Positions 14,606-22,709 are shown, counted from the stretch's first letter. The stretch: 32,719 nucleotides of DNA from Acidaminobacter sp. (GCF_030247605.1 NZ_JAOTSB010000034.1:1-32719); one strand, 5' to 3'. Translations and numbers: made by a program. The notes: a model not told the origin generated them from the sequence alone.

Positions 14606-15646
14606 ATGCCCGAAGAAATAGTGAAGAAAGAGACCAAAAAATGCAATTGTCCAGGCAAAGAAAGTAAACCTCTCAGCAGAGTAGTCACCATTCTTGTGAT
14701 GTTCCTCGTCCTTTTGATGGTTGGCGCTGGCTGCAGCCGAGAGATGGAGAACGGCGGGCCTGAAGTGAACAGCGGGGGTCAGACCCAGTCGGGTGAAGAA
14801 AAGGATAGCGGGGATAACAGCGGGGGTCAGACCTACTCGGACGACGCCCCTTCCTTCACACCTGAAACTTACCCCAGGGTTGATGGTTCTACAGTGACTA
14901 TTCCCCTCTCTGAAGCCTTGGCCGCCCGTATGATGGACATGTCTATGGAAGAGGTTCGACCTTACATTTTACATAACAAAACACACCAGGCATACGTCAA
15001 CCTCATAGAAAAAAAGACGGATCTGATCTTCGTCACCGCCCCTTCCGAAGAGGAGCTTGCACTAGCCAAAGGGGCCGGGGTTGAGTTTGAAATCATTCCG
15101 GTAGTCAGCGAGGCTTTCGTGTTCCTGGTGAATGCGGATAATCCCATTGCAGGTCTGACCCCGGCTGAGCTCCAAAACATCTACACCGGAAAAATGACCA
15201 ACTGGAGCGAGGTCGGCGGAAAAGATCTCGACATCATCCCCTACCAGCGCCCGGTTAACTCCGGCAGTCAGACGGGTTTTCTTGACATGGTCATGCCAGG
15301 TCTGACCCCAATGGATCCACCCATGGAGCAAGTGGTGGCAGAGATGGGCATGCTGATCGACGCAGTGGCCAGTTTTGAAAACGGCGAAGGCGCCATAGGT
15401 TACTCCTACTACTATTTTGTCATGGACATGTGGGGGGCTGAAAACATCAAACTGATCGAAGTTGACGGCACAGCCCCAACACCGGAAAGCATTACATCAG
15501 GCACCTACCCTTTCACCACTGCCTATTATGCCATCATGCGCCGGGACGAGCCAGAGGAAAGCCCTGCCAGACAAGTGGTCAGCTGGCTGCTTTCGGATGA
15601 GGGGCAGACCCTCGCAGAGGAGACAGGTTATGTTCGGGTCAAATAG
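14606..15646 (+). CDS. PstS-like substrate-binding lipoprotein
   Basis: 346 residues. A signal peptide with lipobox VGAGC (cysteine near residue 43) anchors it to the outer face of the membrane. A glycine- and serine-rich linker (about 44-85) contains two repeat units read as GGQT. The periplasmic-binding-protein type 2 fold of the PstS family then follows: YPRVDGSTVTIPLSEALA, LIFVTAPSEEE, IYTGKMTNWSEVG, PYQRPVNSGSQTGF and GAIGYSYYYF. PstS proteins bind phosphate for an ABC importer, but no pstCAB genes are here, so it may deliver a ligand to a sensor or a distant permease. AGGAGG is eight bases before the ATG. Its 3' end overlaps the next lipoprotein gene by 17 bases. Confidence 0.87.
   Translation: MPEEIVKKETKKCNCPGKESKPLSRVVTILVMFLVLLMVGAGCSREMENGGPEVNSGGQTQSGEEKDSGDNSGGQTYSDDAPSFTPETYPRVDGSTVTIPLSEALAARMMDMSMEEVRPYILHNKTHQAYVNLIEKKTDLIFVTAPSEEELALAKGAGVEFEIIPVVSEAFVFLVNADNPIAGLTPAELQNIYTGKMTNWSEVGGKDLDIIPYQRPVNSGSQTGFLDMVMPGLTPMDPPMEQVVAEMGMLIDAVASFENGEGAIGYSYYYFVMDMWGAENIKLIEVDGTAPTPESITSGTYPFTTAYYAIMRRDEPEESPARQVVSWLLSDEGQTLAEETGYVRVK
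14775..14840 (+). repeat. Two GGGGTCAGACC units in the PstS-like linker
   Basis: GGGGTCAGACCC (14775-14786) and GGGGTCAGACCTACTCGG (14823-14840) are 48 bases apart, each preceded by AACAGCG. They encode NSGGQTQS and NSGGQTYS in the flexible linker after the lipidated cysteine. Two more unit-like stretches lie in the folded part of the same gene (15149-15164 and 15297-15309). Confidence 0.8.
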
Positions 15647-17324
15647 AACTCCTTTGGGATTAAACCGGACCCGACTTCTCTTATCGCTCTTTATAGCCAC
15701 TTCGCTGCTGATTTCCGGCTGCACGAAGCTCACAAACACACAGGAAACGCCGCCAGTGAATCCAGCAGACTCAACACCCGAAATCCAAACTCCTGACGCG
15801 GCCTCAAACAATAACCGCGATCCCCTCGAGCCCGCCCCTCAACCTGACCTGTCTAACCTGATTACGATCCTGAATCCATCAACGTTCAAAACTCTTTATG
15901 TTAACCCAATCACTTTCATCCCCTCACAGCAGGAGGTTCCGGGGGTGATCTGGCAAAGCACGTTCACAATTGAGGGTCTAAAGGACCAAAGCATCCAGGA
16001 CGCCATCAACCAAGACCTTACCAATCTCTATACAGCCCTGGAGGAAGCCGGCCTGCCACCCTACCGCGGCATTTTTCAGCGCATCCCCCCAGGCACCCAG
16101 CCAGTGTCATCTAACCTGAACGCCACCTCCGCCTTCAATTTTGAAAACCTGCTTTCCGTCGCTGTCTACGCGGATCAAACCTATACAATGGAAGACCGGT
16201 CAGAATACACCAGCCGCCTGGAAGCCCGCAATTACAACCTCCGCACCGGCGACATCGTGCCGCTTCCCGAGCTCTTTGCCAATCCCGAAACCGCTATGAA
16301 CCGCATCAATGACGAAGTCGCCAAAATGCTGAGCAGCCAGCACCCCGACGAAGAGCCGGGCTTCGAAAACGGTCTGTACTGGTTTCCGAGGCTGACCGCC
16401 CCCTTTAAGGGCCTCGAGGCCAACCAGAAGTATTATCTCCAGCCGAGCGGTATCGTCATCATCTTCGACCACCAGACCCCGGACTTCGACACGGGCTTTT
16501 ACCCCGCCCAAATCACGCTTCCCTTCCACCTTTTCGAAGGCGAGCTGGCCATCAGAGAGCGCTTTGCCGATAGTCGCGGCACCAACCCCTACCTCACCAC
16601 CGGCACCAGAGACCAGCAATTCGTCCAGTCTGACACCTTCTTCACCCAGCAGATTACCGCCGGCGACGAAACAGTCGAAAACAGCTCGGTCAGAACCTAC
16701 CTGCACTTTCGCTACCCCAATAATATGCCGCCCGCCATTCAAGCCCTGGCCGAAACGACTCTCGAAGAGAGCAGACAGTTCCTAAAAACCCTTACGTCCC
16801 CAAAAAAACTCAGCGCAGGCGAAGAGCCCTATGCTGAGTTTTCGCTGGACATCACTGATGTTGGCCCCTTTTACACCCTGCGCCACTCCGTTTACAGCAA
16901 TTGTGTACCAGACGGGGTCAGACCTGCTGGGTCAACAGACGGGGTCAGACCTGCATCGTCAACAGACGGGGTCAGACCTGCATATTCCGGAGAGTCTGTT
17001 TTCACCATTCGCGAGGGTCAGCCCCTCGACCTGACGACCAATCCGTCCTTCTTCGCCAGTTATGAGGCCGATGGTCGCCGGGTTACACTTGAAAGCTGTT
17101 TCGCACCCGGTGTAGATTATAAAGCACTGCTTGCCGTCGCCTACAATAAGCACGCCACGCAGTATGGCTACCCTACTATCCGAGAAGACCAAATCGACAA
17201 CGTCAGCTTTTTAATTGGTCACACCGGCCTTGAATGTTACTTTCCCGACCTTGGAAGTTACGGCTATATGGGCATTGAGTACAAGGATTTGGGCTGCGAG
17301 AATTTAACGATCTTCGATAGGTGA
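15630..17324 (+). CDS. Lipoprotein with RsiV/DUF3298-like domains and a repeat-derived insertion
   Basis: 564 residues from the ATG at 15630, which has AGAGGAGA before it and overlaps the PstS-like gene; the frame is open further upstream without support. A signal peptide ends in the lipobox LLISGC (C31), then a Pro/Thr/Asn-rich linker to about 85. The region 90-320 (NYNLRTGDIVPLPELF; IVIIFDHQTPDFDTGFYPAQ) resembles the DUF4163/DUF3298 pair found in RsiV-type proteins, a lysozyme-binding fold in some members; this match is by pattern only. Residues about 427-452 are three 9-residue units TDGVRPA(G/S/Y)S encoded by GGGGTCAGACCTGC repeats. The overlap implies cotranslation with the binding protein, so both may serve one extracytoplasmic sensing role. 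Confidence 0.7.
   Translation: MFGSNRTPLGLNRTRLLLSLFIATSLLISGCTKLTNTQETPPVNPADSTPEIQTPDAASNNNRDPLEPAPQPDLSNLITILNPSTFKTLYVNPITFIPSQQEVPGVIWQSTFTIEGLKDQSIQDAINQDLTNLYTALEEAGLPPYRGIFQRIPPGTQPVSSNLNATSAFNFENLLSVAVYADQTYTMEDRSEYTSRLEARNYNLRTGDIVPLPELFANPETAMNRINDEVAKMLSSQHPDEEPGFENGLYWFPRLTAPFKGLEANQKYYLQPSGIVIIFDHQTPDFDTGFYPAQITLPFHLFEGELAIRERFADSRGTNPYLTTGTRDQQFVQSDTFFTQQITAGDETVENSSVRTYLHFRYPNNMPPAIQALAETTLEESRQFLKTLTSPKKLSAGEEPYAEFSLDITDVGPFYTLRHSVYSNCVPDGVRPAGSTDGVRPASSTDGVRPAYSGESVFTIREGQPLDLTTNPSFFASYEADGRRVTLESCFAPGVDYKALLAVAYNKHATQYGYPTIREDQIDNVSFLIGHTGLECYFPDLGSYGYMGIEYKDLGCENLTIFDR
16909..16986 (+). repeat. In-frame 27-bp repeat array in the second lipoprotein gene
   Basis: Three units GACGGGGTCAGACCTGC start at 16911, 16938 and 16965, separated by (T/A)(G/C)GTCAACA. 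The 27-bp period preserves the frame. This host gene reads the unit in a different frame (GVRPA) from the alkD-like gene (GQTY), so the unit was not kept for one peptide. Confidence 0.9.
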
Positions 17325-17348
17325 AAGATTAATCATGCTTCCAAAAAG

Positions 17349-17418
17349 AAAAGTAAGGCCACTTGGCACGCCTGAAGTCGGGAACCGACCTCAGGCCATG
17401 CCAAGCGGCCTTACTTTT
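17349..17418. terminator. Long bidirectional terminator between convergent genes
   Basis: AAAAGTAAGGCC (17349-17360) pairs with GGCCTTACTTTT (17407-17418). Inside, CTTGGCA/TGCCAAG, GCCTGA/TCAGGC and GTCGG/CCGAC extend the stem with single mismatches around a small loop. T runs lie on both sides. It serves the lipoprotein gene (plus) and the TspO-like gene (minus). Confidence 0.9.
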
Positions 17419-17484
17419 TACCTTGGTGTACCGTAGACCACCACGAAACACCATAATATACCATTTCCATATAACAAATCTCCC

Positions 17485-18315
17485 TCAATAGCGTCTGGAA
17501 CCGCCGCGGCCCCGTCGGACCAAACTAACCCCCGAAGCCACATAAAGTCCAAAGAGAACCAAGACCCCGACACCAATCATTGCAGTGTACTGAATCATAG
17601 GATACTGCCCCGTCCAATAATCCCTGTGCTGGAGGTAAATCCCCACAAAGGCCCATACCACGACTAAAGCATACGCGTAGTTGCGATTTTTATACAAAGC
17701 CAGCAGTCCAAGGAGCACTGCGACAGCCATGACTACGACTGTCCAAATCTCTGGTGCCAACCCAAAGGCATCCCACTCAATACTAACAAAGAAAGCAGCG
17801 AAGTTCGCTATAGTTGCGACGCTGACCCAACCTAAATAGATCGAAAAAGGAAGATCCACAATAATGGACTGCAGCCCCGAACGTTCCCTCCGTGAGTCCC
17901 TGAGTTTGAGGAAAATCCCAATTAAGGATACGAGAAGGACCAGCATGAAAAGAATCGTCAGCGCCAGCTCCTGGTAATGCCAGAAGTATATCCAGGCCAT
18001 GTTAGCTGCAGAAGCTATTATAAACAGTGCGCCTATATCCGATGTAACCCGAGAAACACCACGCTTTGCGCCTGTGGTCCATCCCATCTGGTAAATCACG
18101 AAAAATCCTAGAAGCAGATAAATGACACCCCAGATGGAAAATGTAATAGGTGCCGGGGCGAATAAATTGCGGTAGGCGTTCGATGCTTCCCCCGTTGTCA
18201 GCCCGTTGAATGGCAGGATGTTGGCAAGTGCGTTGACCGCCAGCGTGGCGGCGTAAAACAGGAGATTCAGATATTTCAGCGGTTGGCGAGATTTATTGTA
18301 AAGTTCCACAGGCAT
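17485..18315 (-). CDS. TspO/MBR-like (tryptophan-rich sensory) membrane protein
   Basis: About 276 residues, nearly all membrane helices. LAPAPITFSIWGVIY-like sequence (FAPAPITFSIWGVIYLLLGF, about 53-72) and the Trp-rich segment MAWIYFWHYQELALT match the extended TspO-like proteins of Firmicutes. Roughly eight hydrophobic segments are visible, and a short Arg/Gly-rich tail (RRGRGGSRRY) faces the cytoplasm. TspO relatives bind porphyrins or lipids; a role here is not shown. The start is uncertain: the ATG at 18315 is only two bases from GGGAG, whereas a GTG at 18309 has an eight-base spacing and may be the true start. It ends against a shared terminator and is probably monocistronic. Confidence 0.62.
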   Translation of the reverse strand: MPVELYNKSRQPLKYLNLLFYAATLAVNALANILPFNGLTTGEASNAYRNLFAPAPITFSIWGVIYLLLGFFVIYQMGWTTGAKRGVSRVTSDIGALFIIASAANMAWIYFWHYQELALTILFMLVLLVSLIGIFLKLRDSRRERSGLQSIIVDLPFSIYLGWVSVATIANFAAFFVSIEWDAFGLAPEIWTVVVMAVAVLLGLLALYKNRNYAYALVVVWAFVGIYLQHRDYWTGQYPMIQYTAMIGVGVLVLFGLYVASGVSLVRRGRGGSRRY

Positions 18316-18364
18316 CACTCCCGTTAGTTGTCGTTTTTGGTGGGTGAAGGGTTGGGGGTTAAGG

Positions 18365-18418
18365 GACCATCGGCTAAAGCTTTGAAAGCTTTGAAAGCCT
18401 TAAAACCTTAAAAGCTTT
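18365..18418. repeat. Exact decamer plus AAAGCTTT-rich low-complexity DNA downstream of the SRPBCC gene
   Basis: GACCATCGGC at 18365-18374 is followed by AAAGCTTTGAAAGCTTTG and related A/T-rich copies up to the stop of the gene at 18417. No T-tailed hairpin is clear, although the palindromic AAAGCTTT units could pair. Confidence 0.5.
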
Positions 18419-18887
18419 ACACTTCATCTGAGTTTGGGGATTCTTCCTTGATTTGATCAAAATCCTCAACGAATTCTTTGAAGCGCGCCATTTCATATTC
18501 CGTACGCTTCATGAAGGCTTTTTTCATGAGCGGGCCAAGGAAGCGCATGAAGCCGCTGAAGACGAACTCGTTTTCAGTGGACCAAAGCGTTTTGCCGTCG
18601 AGTTCCGAGAACATATTCGAGATGCGGTGCCAGAGCTCATCTGTCTCGTAGACGGCCGTGTAGGCGTCCGGCAGACGCATGTCAATCAGGGTTTCCGTCA
18701 TTTCGAGGCTCTTCTTGCCTGTGTCAAAGACGAGACGCGTTTTGGCGTTGAGTGTGAAGGGCTCGCCTTCAAGGGTCTCAACAACGGTCAGGCCGCGCTG
18801 CCATTTAGGCATGTGTTCGGTCGCCATCATGAGCTCAAGGACCCTGCCTCGGGAATGGTTGATGACTATGGTATGATTATATTTCAT
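18417..18887 (-). CDS. SRPBCC (START/polyketide-cyclase-like) family protein
   Basis: 156 residues from the ATG at 18887. The start MKYNHTIVINHSRGRVLELM, the middle GKTLWSTENEFVFSGFMRFL and the final amphipathic helix MKKAFMKRTEYEMARFKEFV fit the SRPBCC helix-grip fold, which encloses a hydrophobic ligand. The ligand is unknown. The open frame continues 27 codons upstream through a terminator and an exact decamer (18921), so the upstream part is not coding. The SD (AGAGGCGG) is rather far, about ten bases. It ends in acidic residues EESPNSDEV. No functional link to its neighbours is evident. Confidence 0.68.
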   Translation of the reverse strand: MKYNHTIVINHSRGRVLELMMATEHMPKWQRGLTVVETLEGEPFTLNAKTRLVFDTGKKSLEMTETLIDMRLPDAYTAVYETDELWHRISNMFSELDGKTLWSTENEFVFSGFMRFLGPLMKKAFMKRTEYEMARFKEFVEDFDQIKEESPNSDEV

Positions 18888-18920
18888 ATTTGGATATCCG
18901 CCTCTCTGGTTTTTGTTTTT

Positions 18921-18965
18921 GCCGATGGTCCACCGCCGCAAAAAGAAAGCGGCAGTATGTGCCGC
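18921..18965 (-). terminator. Terminator of the small membrane-protein pair, next to an exact decamer
   Basis: GCGGCA (18949-18954) and TGCCGC (18960-18965) form the stem. On the minus strand TTTCTTTTTG follows, and then GACCATCGGC, the exact decamer at 18921-18930. This placement of a dispersed decamer beside a terminator also occurs at 4067 and 14323. Confidence 0.7.
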
Positions 18966-19041
18966 CATAAAAACAAATTTTTGCGGGTTGGGGATCGTCG
19001 ACGCTTAAGAGTTGCTAACCTTTTTAAACAGTTTAATCGTC

Positions 19042-19323
19042 TTAGAATCCTTCATGAGGATCTTCGTCTTCTTCATCTGCGTCGCAGGTGCCACAGCCAC
19101 ACCAACCACAGCTGCTCCAAAGGCCGCGGCATTTTTCTCTGAGGCCGCCAAACTGACCCTTGACGTAACTGCGGTTTTGCTTGCCGTCCCAAGGTGTCAG
19201 GAGAAATGCGATCATAGCCCCAATGGCCAAACCAATCAACAGACCTTCTACCAAGCGGATGGCATTCGTTTTTCGTCTGAGTTTTTCAAGCTCTTCATAT
19301 TTATTTTTTCTTACGACTAACAT
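19042..19323 (-). CDS. YtxH-like small membrane protein with Cys-rich acidic tail
   Basis: 93 residues from the ATG at 19323 (AAGGAG eight bases before it). An N-terminal charged helix (VRKNKYEELEKLRRK) precedes one transmembrane segment, LVEGLLIGLAIGAMIAFLL, followed by TPWDGKQNR, as in YtxH-type envelope-stress proteins. The tail is unusual: CRGLWSSCGWCGCGTC holds five cysteines in sixteen residues, then DADEEDEDPHE. That could bind a metal or form disulfides; this is inference. It follows a second small membrane protein by 13 bases and shares its transcript. Function unknown. Confidence 0.6.
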   Translation of the reverse strand: MLVVRKNKYEELEKLRRKTNAIRLVEGLLIGLAIGAMIAFLLTPWDGKQNRSYVKGQFGGLREKCRGLWSSCGWCGCGTCDADEEDEDPHEGF

Positions 19324-19336
19324 GCACGTCACTCCT

Positions 19337-19543
19337 TTAAGCGTGTTTTTTGAATAACGGTTCGCCGTTAATGAATCTGCTGACGGTGTACGCGAACGCT
19401 GTCAGTGCGGCAATTTTCAGCAGCACGGCAAAGGCCGGCCCCTGATTGTGGCTGAGGATATTCAGATTAAAGAGCTGAATGGTGACATCCCTGTACTTGC
19501 TTTCGCTTTTGCTGATTTTTATGGGTTTTCTAAACGCGCTCAT
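19337..19543 (-). CDS. Small membrane protein, unrecognised
   Basis: 68 residues from the ATG at 19543, which has GAGGTGA four bases before it; an upstream ATG at 19567 lacks such support. A basic N-terminus (MSAFRKPIKISKSESKYRD) is followed by a hydrophobic stretch about 37-56 (GPAFAVLLKIAALTAFAYTV) and a short basic end. It is the first gene of a two-gene unit with the YtxH-like protein. I do not recognise the family. The pair may act together at the membrane. Confidence 0.55.
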   Translation of the reverse strand: MSAFRKPIKISKSESKYRDVTIQLFNLNILSHNQGPAFAVLLKIAALTAFAYTVSRFINGEPLFKKHA

Positions 19544-19692
19544 GTGATCACCTCTTAGGGCATTCATACCCTTTTCTCAATAAAAAATAAACATGGAATG
19601 TGAAAATCCGAAAAACATTGTACTGGAAAAAAGGGATAAATGTCTTTGACGCCGGCAGCAGAAAAACTTACTATGGACATAAGGTGGATCAT

Positions 19693-19847
19693 GCGGGGTC
19701 AGACCTACTCGTGTACCACGCGGGGTCAGACCTACTCGTGTACCACGCGGGGTCAGACCTGCAAAAGTACCTGACGGGGTCAGACCCACTCATGTATGCG
19801 ACGGGGTCGATAGGCGTTGACAGGCGTCAGCCGCAGCCGCAGCCTGC
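19693..19847 (+). repeat. GGGGTCAGACC array, 27-bp period, ending in a long composite unit
   Basis: GCGGGGTCAGACCTACTC units start at 19693 and 19720, followed by GCGGGGTCAGACCTGC and ACGGGGTCAGACCCACTC. A composite begins at 19803 (GGGGTCGATAGGCG) and has an enlarged, partly palindromic core before GCCGCAG. An open frame through this block (GSDLLVYHAGSDLL) is a by-product. It fills the gap 19568-19916 upstream of the MFS gene; 19568-19692 shows nothing else. Confidence 0.9.
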
Positions 19848-19916
19848 AAAGCACAATCGGCTTTTTCCGCCGCACCCGAACATCCCAACCTATTCTTTCC
19901 ACGGAGGTATCCCCCT

Positions 19917-21065
19917 TTGAAAACCAACAAGAAATGGATGATCCTGGTCGCCTTTGTGTCGATCTTCGGACTCGCCATGTCCACCGGCATACGCGGCATT
20001 TTGGTGCCCAATTTCATAGAAAGCTTTAACGTGACGGACGGGCAGATTGGCATGCTCTTTACAGCCACAACCTTTTTCAGCGTGTTCGCCATTTACTTTG
20101 GCAGCCAGTGGGGCGAACGCTTTGGGCTTAAAAAAATTATTCTGATCGCCCAACTCCTGAATGGCGTGCTGTTTCTTGCCGTTTCACAAATTCAGAGCTA
20201 CACGCTTTTCGTTATTGGCTACAGCTTGATTCAATTTTGCGTCTCCTTGCTCATTATCTCCCTGAACACCATGGCCACGGTCATTCAGGTGCGCTACCCT
20301 GCTATCTTAGTCAATCTCGTCCATTTCTTTTTCGGACTGGGTCTGACCCTCAGCCAAAGGGCCGGCGGAGAACTGGTGTCCCGCGGCTTTGACTGGGTCG
20401 ATCTCTTCCAAATGGTCGGCATCCTCTTCTTTGTCACTGCCGTCCTCACCTTCTTTATGAAGGAGCCAAACGCTATGACCGGCGCCTCGAAGGTCAGGCT
20501 GAGCGCCCTCCCCCACAAAGCCTATCTGGTACTGCTGGCCCTTGGCGTCGGTTTCTACGTCGCGTCCGAGCTTCAGACCGCCAACTGGATTGTCTATTAC
20601 CTCAAAACCATTTACAACTTTGCCGAAGACAAGGCCGGTGAGATCAGCGCGGTGTTTTTTGGTCTGTTTACCATCGGCAGACTCCTTGGAGGGGTGATCG
20701 CTGAGAAGCTGGGGTACGTGCGCAGCGTCGTAGTGTTCACCGCCTGCGCGTCGGTCCTCTACATCAGCGGGATGCTCCTCGGTGAGGCCGGACTGTACCT
20801 GATTGCCGGGTCGGGCTTCTTTTATTCTTTAGTATTCCCGATGGTCACCATAATCCTAGCCCGCGACTTCGGACAATTTCGGGCGACGGCCATCGCGCTG
20901 GTGTCGACGGCGGGCAACTTGATGACGCTCATCACGAGTCTCCTGATTGGCGGTGTGACGGATTGGGTCGGAATTGGAATAGGCTACTGGGTGATTCCAA
21001 TCTCCATTACGTTGTCGGCGCTGTCGTTCATGGCAGCATTCAGCCGTCAGAGGAAATTGAGCTAA
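19917..21065 (+). CDS. Major facilitator superfamily transporter
   Basis: 382 residues with about twelve hydrophobic segments in two halves. The family signature after helix 2 is partly visible as GSQWGERFGLKKIIL (about 62-76), and its second-half counterpart is GRLLGGVIAEKLGYVR (about 256-271). The start is a TTG at 19917, with GGAGG nine bases upstream. It is a single gene: repeat arrays lie on both sides and a terminator follows. The substrate cannot be told; efflux and uptake are both possible. One-mismatch decamers at 20679 and 20837 are in its codons. Confidence 0.88.
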   Translation: MKTNKKWMILVAFVSIFGLAMSTGIRGILVPNFIESFNVTDGQIGMLFTATTFFSVFAIYFGSQWGERFGLKKIILIAQLLNGVLFLAVSQIQSYTLFVIGYSLIQFCVSLLIISLNTMATVIQVRYPAILVNLVHFFFGLGLTLSQRAGGELVSRGFDWVDLFQMVGILFFVTAVLTFFMKEPNAMTGASKVRLSALPHKAYLVLLALGVGFYVASELQTANWIVYYLKTIYNFAEDKAGEISAVFFGLFTIGRLLGGVIAEKLGYVRSVVVFTACASVLYISGMLLGEAGLYLIAGSGFFYSLVFPMVTIILARDFGQFRATAIALVSTAGNLMTLITSLLIGGVTDWVGIGIGYWVIPISITLSALSFMAAFSRQRKLS

Positions 21066-21071
21066 CACATT

Positions 21072-21206
21072 GGGTCAGACCTGCATGGTTCAGCCGACGG
21101 GGTCAGACCTGCAATAATCCTGCATAATTTAATCAACAGGGTGATCCGTCGGGGTCAGACCTGCAATAAACTTGCAAAATTTGTGAATCGTCGGGGTCAG
21201 ACCTGC
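21072..21206 (+). repeat. GGGGTCAGACCTGC array downstream of the MFS gene
   Basis: Four units (starting near 21072, 21099, 21152 and 21194) begin seven bases after the MFS stop. Spacers are irregular and AT-rich (AATAATCCTGCATAATTTAA-like). There is no composite unit here. The terminator at 21224-21291 follows. Confidence 0.88.
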
Positions 21207-21223
21207 AAAATTCGTAAATTTAA

Positions 21224-21291
21224 AAAGCCGCTGAGCTTGAGAGGATGCCGGGAAAGATGACCACGGGCAAACACTTTAGCTCAGCGGCTTT
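21224..21291. terminator. Bidirectional terminator between the MFS and phzF-like genes
   Basis: AAAGCCGCTGAGCT (21224-21237) pairs perfectly over 14 bases with AGCTCAGCGGCTTT (21278-21291) around a 40-base loop. T-rich sequence lies outside both arms. The adjoining genes converge on it. Confidence 0.85.
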
Positions 21292-21322
21292 AATAGTTAA
21301 AACGCCATTCGATTTGATTAAA

Positions 21323-22177
21323 TCAGATTGGCAGACGGATTCTGCCTTCGATGGCCACATAAGCGCGGCCGGAGATTTCAACCGTGCCATCGTCAAGCAG
21401 ATCGAGGATCAAGCGGCCACCGCGCTTCGAAGACTGCACGGCGACGAGGTGCTTCTTTTCGAGCTCCCGGGACCAGTACAGCGCCAGGACCGTGTGAATG
21501 GAGCCGGTAATAGAATCCTCATCCACCCCAATCCAGGGATTGAAATACCTGGAGGCAAAATCATAATCCTCAGGATTTGAACTCCTGCAAGTAATGCACA
21601 GGCCGCCGAGGTCAAAATCAAGGTCAATGCCCCGCAGCTTGTTGAAGTCAGGCTTGATCCGCGACAGCGTCAGCTCGTCATCCACCTCAATGATCAGCTT
21701 CTTGAGATTGCGGCTGTACACAGCCCGCTGATAATTGTTGATGCCGAGGTACCAAAGCACCTGCTCAGAGGGGTCCAGCGCCTCGTAATCGTCCACGGGC
21801 AGCGTAAGTGTAATGTAGCCCCCTGCCGTTTTAGTAGAGATTTCGCCGATGATCGTCTTAAACACAATGCAGGGCGCACTGACACCCAGCTCCTGCTGAA
21901 TCACTTTGGCCGCCGCGAGAGTCGCAGACCCGGAGAAATGGACCTCCGTTTCCGGCGTGAACCAGCGCAGCGCATAAAAGGCGCATTGATTCCGCATCAC
22001 CTCATGGGGCTGGCGGATGACAAACGCGGTCTCAGAATGGTTCAGCTCAGAGGCGATCATCTGCATGGTCTCCTCGGAGAGCGCGTCTTCAAGCAAAATG
22101 ACCCCGGTGGGGCTGCCTGCGAAAGGCGCGTCAGTAAAGGCATCGACGTGAAAATAGTGAAGTTCTTTTAGATCCAT
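21323..22177 (-). CDS. PhzF-family isomerase/epimerase-like protein (copy 1)
   Basis: 284 residues of the PhzF family (diaminopimelate-epimerase fold, two similar halves). The start LHYFHVDAFTDAPFAGSPTG is characteristic. The catalytic glutamate is E49 in NHSETAFV. The second-half motif is GVDEDSITGSIHTVLALYW, and SSKRGGRLILD is near the end. Family members catalyse proton-shift isomerisations; most, as here, are outside phenazine clusters and have unknown substrates. GGAG is nine bases before the ATG. It is the last gene of a probable unit phzF-PAP2-msrA-phzF. It shares only family-level motifs with the copy at 23876, so the two are not recent duplicates. Confidence 0.88.
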   Translation of the reverse strand: MDLKELHYFHVDAFTDAPFAGSPTGVILLEDALSEETMQMIASELNHSETAFVIRQPHEVMRNQCAFYALRWFTPETEVHFSGSATLAAAKVIQQELGVSAPCIVFKTIIGEISTKTAGGYITLTLPVDDYEALDPSEQVLWYLGINNYQRAVYSRNLKKLIIEVDDELTLSRIKPDFNKLRGIDLDFDLGGLCITCRSSNPEDYDFASRYFNPWIGVDEDSITGSIHTVLALYWSRELEKKHLVAVQSSKRGGRLILDLLDDGTVEISGRAYVAIEGRIRLPI

Positions 22178-22204
22178 TGGAGATCACTCCGTTCAGCGAC
22201 TTGA

Positions 22205-22678
22205 TCAGTCTAGCTTGATGTGGCAATAGCCGCCGGGATTCTTTTTCAAATAGTCCTGGTGGTACTCTTCCGCTTCATAAAAATTCTTCAGTGGTTCGAG
22301 CTCTGTTCGAATTGGCAGATCATAGTGTGACCGCACTTTTTCGAAGTAGGCTTCAATGACCGGTCGGTCGGCCTCGTCCACGTAGTAAACGCCCGTGCGG
22401 TACTGATTGCCAATGTCTGGTCCCTGTCTGTCGATCAGCGTCGGGTCAATGACACTGAACAGCTTGTCGAGCAAGGTGTCCAGGCTGATGACTTCAGGAT
22501 CATATTTGATTTGGCAGGCTTCAGCGAATCCGGTCTTGCCGGTGCAGACCTGCTTATAGTCAGGATCTTCAGTGATGCCATTGGCATAGCCGACTTCGGT
22601 ATCCTCGACGCCGTCAATTCTCGAAAAAAATTCCTCGACGCCCCAGAAGCAGCCGCCGGCAAAGAAAATTTCCTTCAT
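22205..22678 (-). CDS. msrA: Peptide methionine (S)-S-oxide reductase MsrA
   Basis: 157 residues. MsrA reduces methionine-S-sulfoxide in proteins. The catalytic cysteine is C10 in [17 protein letters not shown] (normally VGYAGG), [33 protein letters not shown] and [16 protein letters not shown] are family blocks. Resolving cysteines may be in [12 protein letters not shown] or the C-terminal GYCHIKLD. No MsrB domain is fused. The ATG at 22678 has GGAGGG before it; the phzF-like gene begins 27 bases after its stop. A composite repeat unit lies in the 61-base gap to the upstream PAP2 gene. It suggests an oxidative-repair role for the unit. Confidence 0.94.
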   Translation of the reverse strand: MKEIFFAGGCFWGVEEFFSRIDGVEDTEVGYANGITEDPDYKQVCTGKTGFAEACQIKYDPEVISLDTLLDKLFSVIDPTLIDRQGPDIGNQYRTGVYYVDEADRPVIEAYFEKVRSHYDLPIRTELEPLKNFYEAEEYHQDYLKKNPGGYCHIKLD

Positions 22679-22709
22679 TTGAAAATACCCTCCTCAAAAT
22701 GGAACATGT

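Noticed and set aside
4441..18040. Frequent hexamer GCCTAT in many genes
   Set aside because: Apart from the composite cores and 8611-8652, it mostly reflects Ile-Gly codons (ATA GGC on the coding strand) and is near the chance level for a 6-mer.
19600..19920. Open frames across repeat arrays (19600-19920 plus, 31379-31672 minus, 27967-28254 plus)
   Set aside because: They translate the repeat unit (GSDLLVYHAGSDLL and similar), lack ribosome binding sites and have no family features outside the repeats.
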